Origin: an uncultured Verrucomicrobia subdivision 3 bacterium
GTDB lineage: Bacteria > Verrucomicrobiota > Verrucomicrobiia > Limisphaerales > UBA11358
NCBI GenBank assembly: GCA_903861445.1
Contig: CAIOUK010000264.1
Location: 1-16,099 of the forward strand
DNA: 16,099 bases
Direction of reading: 5' to 3'
Position 1 is the stretch's first letter; every line of letters begins with the position of its first letter. A program made the translations under genes and the position numbers. The notes below the pieces were generated by a model. It was not told the origin of the DNA and made no database searches. It was given only the letters and a program-made list of their open reading frames with translations. Shown one piece after another: positions 13,930 to 16,099 of the stretch.

Positions 13930-15681
13930 TTAATTAAATTCGCCCGGCTCCGGGGCGGGATTACTCCAGTTGCCGCGCGGTTGGCCGCTGTCCCAAGAAT
14001 GATTGGGATTCATGGGAGACTTCATGACATGGGGTTTTGATTTCAAAAAATCCGTGGGCGCGGGGGTGAAATCGTCGGCTTTAATGATAGTCGGAGTGAG
14101 GAAGATAATCAGGTTGTCTTTAGTCATACTCTTGCTTTCACTGCGGAAAGCCCAGCCCAATCCGGGAATGTCGCCTAGCAGCGGCACCTTCGTATAGCTG
14201 GCCGTGGGATTGTCTTGAATCAAGCCGCCCATCACCAATGTGTTGCCATTGGGAATCAGCACTTGCGATTCCATGCTGCGATTGTCGAAAATGGGAATCG
14301 GATAGGAGGAGCTGGCATTACCACCGCCGCCAGCAACTGTGACTTGGTAATCGCTGAAATGACTGGAAACTTGCGGTGAAACCTTGAGCCAGATGAAATC
14401 ATTGGCCGAAATACGCGGGGTAACCGTTAGTATTGTTCCAACATTGGAGTAAGTGACCGATGAGCTTCCGCTGGTTTGTTGGGTGCCGGCAGACTGTTGA
14501 ATGATGGGATAACCGCGCGTGACGGATATTGTAGCCATTTCATTGTCCAAGGTCACGATACGCGGAGTGGAAACCACCTGGGCATCATAAGTCGAATTTA
14601 GGAACGAAATGACAGCACTCACACCGTCTGCGTTGAGAAAACCGGTGGTGGGAATCAGGCCGCTAACGGTGCTGGCGGAAATGCCGCCGTTGCCTTGAAG
14701 TAGAGTTAAAACAGAAGTCGCAGTGCTAGCCGGCGTGGTGATGGTAGGAGGTGGACCACCAGGAGTAGAGCTGCCGGTGCCGGTGGTTCCCGGGGCGTTA
14801 ATCGTCGTTATGCCTGACACTTTGCCATTACCAAACGTCACATTTTGGGCGCTCAAAGTGGAAGTCCAGTCCACGCCTTTCTTGGTGCTGGGCTGGCTGG
14901 AGATTTCCACCAGCTTGGTTTCAATCAAGACCTGCTTGGTGGGCTTGTCCAATTGGGCCACCAAAGTGTCCACGGCTTGTTGTTCCGGGTCGGTGGCGAC
15001 CACCACAATCTGGCTGGTTCGATTGTCCGCCAAAACCTTGCTGCGTTTGTCCGTGAGGGCAGATTGCACGGAGGCAGTCATGTTCGACACGCTGGAATAC
15101 TTCAACTGCACCACCCGGGTGATTAACGGAGGGGGAGCCAGCGGATCTTTGGGAGCAATGCGGGCAATGTCAGTTTTTTTGTCCCGTGCCAATTGCAGAC
15201 CATAGTTATCCAGCAGCGCAAGCAAGGCGTTTTCGGCAGAAATATTTTCCCAGCGGATGGAAAGTGTTGGTTCGATTTTGACCTGTCCATTCGCGTCCGG
15301 GAGTCCGTAACCGATTTTGGGGTCTAGCATATAATTAATGCCCGCCTGTCGCGCCAGATTCTCAATGGCAGTGGTGATAGGCACGTCGGCAAACTGGATG
15401 AGCGGAATCCCGGCACTGGCGGGTGCCGGCACAGGTGCGGGCAACGCGGGCACGGCATTTGTCGGCGGCATCGGCACATTATTGGTGGCGATGTTGCCTA
15501 CGGCGGCTGTCTCTGTATTAGTCGCAGTCACCGGCGCGCTCGCATTGGTAAGGCTCAACACCACAGCTGGCGGATTGGTATCGCCAGCGGGCGGAGCGGT
15601 TAGGGTGGCATTGGTTTGCGCTTGGGCAACCAGCAGGCTGGTTGCGCTGGCGAGCAGGATTTGGAATGCGATTTTTTTCAT
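13930..15681 (-). CDS. secretin (GspD/PilQ superfamily outer-membrane channel)
   Basis: A 583-aa outer-membrane channel subunit. The signal peptide is about residues 1-21 (VAQA|Q). Residues 23-91 are a low-complexity Ala/Pro/Thr/Asn linker. An STN/N0-like domain (about 92-178, IPLIQFADVPITTAIENLARQAGINYMLD) and a single N1-type domain (about 185-247, RVVQLKYSSVSN...LADNRTSQIVVVATDPE) follow. The secretin core spans about 249-533 with VLIETKLVEI, YDAQVVSTPRIVTLDNE and the hallmark KVPLLGDIPGLGWAFRSES (498-516). Residues 534-583 are a polar tail rich in Pro, Asn and Ser. Only one N1-like repeat makes it shorter than T2SS GspD and closer to PilQ-like or stand-alone secretins. It lies between a PilP/GspB-like gene upstream and the giant secreted protein downstream, all on one strand. 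Confidence 0.93.
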   Translation of the reverse strand: MKKIAFQILLASATSLLVAQAQTNATLTAPPAGDTNPPAVVLSLTNASAPVTATNTETAAVGNIATNNVPMPPTNAVPALPAPVPAPASAGIPLIQFADVPITTAIENLARQAGINYMLDPKIGYGLPDANGQVKIEPTLSIRWENISAENALLALLDNYGLQLARDKKTDIARIAPKDPLAPPPLITRVVQLKYSSVSNMTASVQSALTDKRSKVLADNRTSQIVVVATDPEQQAVDTLVAQLDKPTKQVLIETKLVEISSQPSTKKGVDWTSTLSAQNVTFGNGKVSGITTINAPGTTGTGSSTPGGPPPTITTPASTATSVLTLLQGNGGISASTVSGLIPTTGFLNADGVSAVISFLNSTYDAQVVSTPRIVTLDNEMATISVTRGYPIIQQSAGTQQTSGSSSVTYSNVGTILTVTPRISANDFIWLKVSPQVSSHFSDYQVTVAGGGGNASSSYPIPIFDNRSMESQVLIPNGNTLVMGGLIQDNPTASYTKVPLLGDIPGLGWAFRSESKSMTKDNLIIFLTPTIIKADDFTPAPTDFLKSKPHVMKSPMNPNHSWDSGQPRGNWSNPAPEPGEFN

Positions 15682-15749
15682 GGCTCGTTTATTTTTTTGG
15701 GGCTGCTCTGCTATTTAAATTCAACTGAATAATTATTTTTACTTGCGGC

Positions 15750-16099
15750 TTATTGAGACTGATAGGGGATTTCGCTTCTTTGTCCGTTAATTTCGACCAC
15801 GACGACGTTGTTGCGGATTTCCACGCAATGAATATGCGCCCGTCCGTTGTTGGTCAAGACATCCCCTTCGTCACCGGGAGCAAAGGTGTGGTTGTTGATG
15901 ATCACGAAACGATGGCTGGGAGTTCCGGAAAAACCCTTGATGACCAGCGAGGTGGCTTCCACCTTGTGACTGACTTGCACGGCAGCTTCGAAAGGGCGCG
16001 TGGATTCAGGAAAAAACGGGTCGCGTCCTTCGCGGGCGTTGCTGGGAATGATGAACACGGAGCGTTCGGGGGCTGGTGGCGGCGCGGGTTTGCTGGCTG
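15750..16099 (-). CDS. PilP/GspB-like periplasmic partner of the secretin (N-terminus beyond window)
   Basis: The minus-strand frame is open to the right edge, so the start lies outside. A GTG at 16058 is only an internal codon. The visible 115 codons begin with a Pro-rich stretch (KPAPPPAPERS), then GRDPFFPES, and end in a compact beta domain: SLVIKGFSGTPSHRFVIINN, HTFAPGDEGDVL, then IHCVEIRNNVVVVEINGQ. The pattern of own-product strand, NNxTFxxGDE turn, xVEI and VNGQ strand is that of T2SSB/GspB and PilP family periplasmic domains, which sit under secretins and link them to the inner membrane. It ends 68 bp before the secretin start; that AT-rich gap shows no terminator. The family call is by pattern, not by close identity. 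Confidence 0.65.
   Translation of the reverse strand, partial: ASKPAPPPAPERSVFIIPSNAREGRDPFFPESTRPFEAAVQVSHKVEATSLVIKGFSGTPSHRFVIINNHTFAPGDEGDVLTNNGRAHIHCVEIRNNVVVVEINGQRSEIPYQSQ

Overview
The window looks like chromosomal DNA of a Verrucomicrobiota-type bacterium (Pedosphaera/Limisphaerales-like). The reasons are a GC-rich genome with few Shine-Dalgarno sites, a very large Thr/Asn-rich secreted protein built from NHL-type propellers, FnIII, chitobiase-like, cohesin-like and dockerin-like pieces, and a stand-alone secretin beside it. The lineage is inference from gene content. No rRNA or other marker gene is present. I see no tRNA, CRISPR array, transposase or phage gene.

Region 1 (1-4082) is a pectin or rhamnogalacturonan utilisation block. 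A membrane protein of the YfhO/GT-C type leaves the left edge on the minus strand (start 608). Divergent from it runs a tight plus-strand operon with 7-nt gaps: kduI (724-1560), a small Cys-rich single-TM protein (1568-1825) and a secreted GH105 unsaturated-glycuronyl hydrolase fused to a DUF4861 domain (1833-4082). A large imperfect hairpin (4093-4163) separates this operon from the convergent eda gene (KDPG aldolase, 4168-4806). GH105, KduI and Eda are the entry, an intermediate and the final step of the route from unsaturated uronates to pyruvate and glyceraldehyde-3-phosphate. KduD and KdgK are not in this window.

Region 2 (4896-7995) holds a VOC/glyoxalase-fold protein, then a manganese module. 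mntH (NRAMP importer) and a UspA-type stress protein form a minus-strand operon. Divergent from it are mntR (DtxR-family Mn sensor with all six expected metal ligands) and, overlapping its stop codon, a DUF971 zinc-site protein. The 114-bp mntH-mntR intergenic region carries two near-identical 16-bp imperfect palindromes 43 bp apart, one touching the mntH start and one on the mntR side. They are a convincing pair of MntR operators.

Region 3 (7997-16099) is on the minus strand. From the right edge it encodes a PilP/GspB-like periplasmic protein (cut by the edge), a secretin (583 aa) and a 1938-aa secreted multidomain protein, ending at a rho-independent terminator (about 7991-8024) shared with the convergent DUF971 gene. 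The order suggests an envelope secretion or surface-display locus whose last gene is a candidate substrate or surface partner. That functional link is inference.
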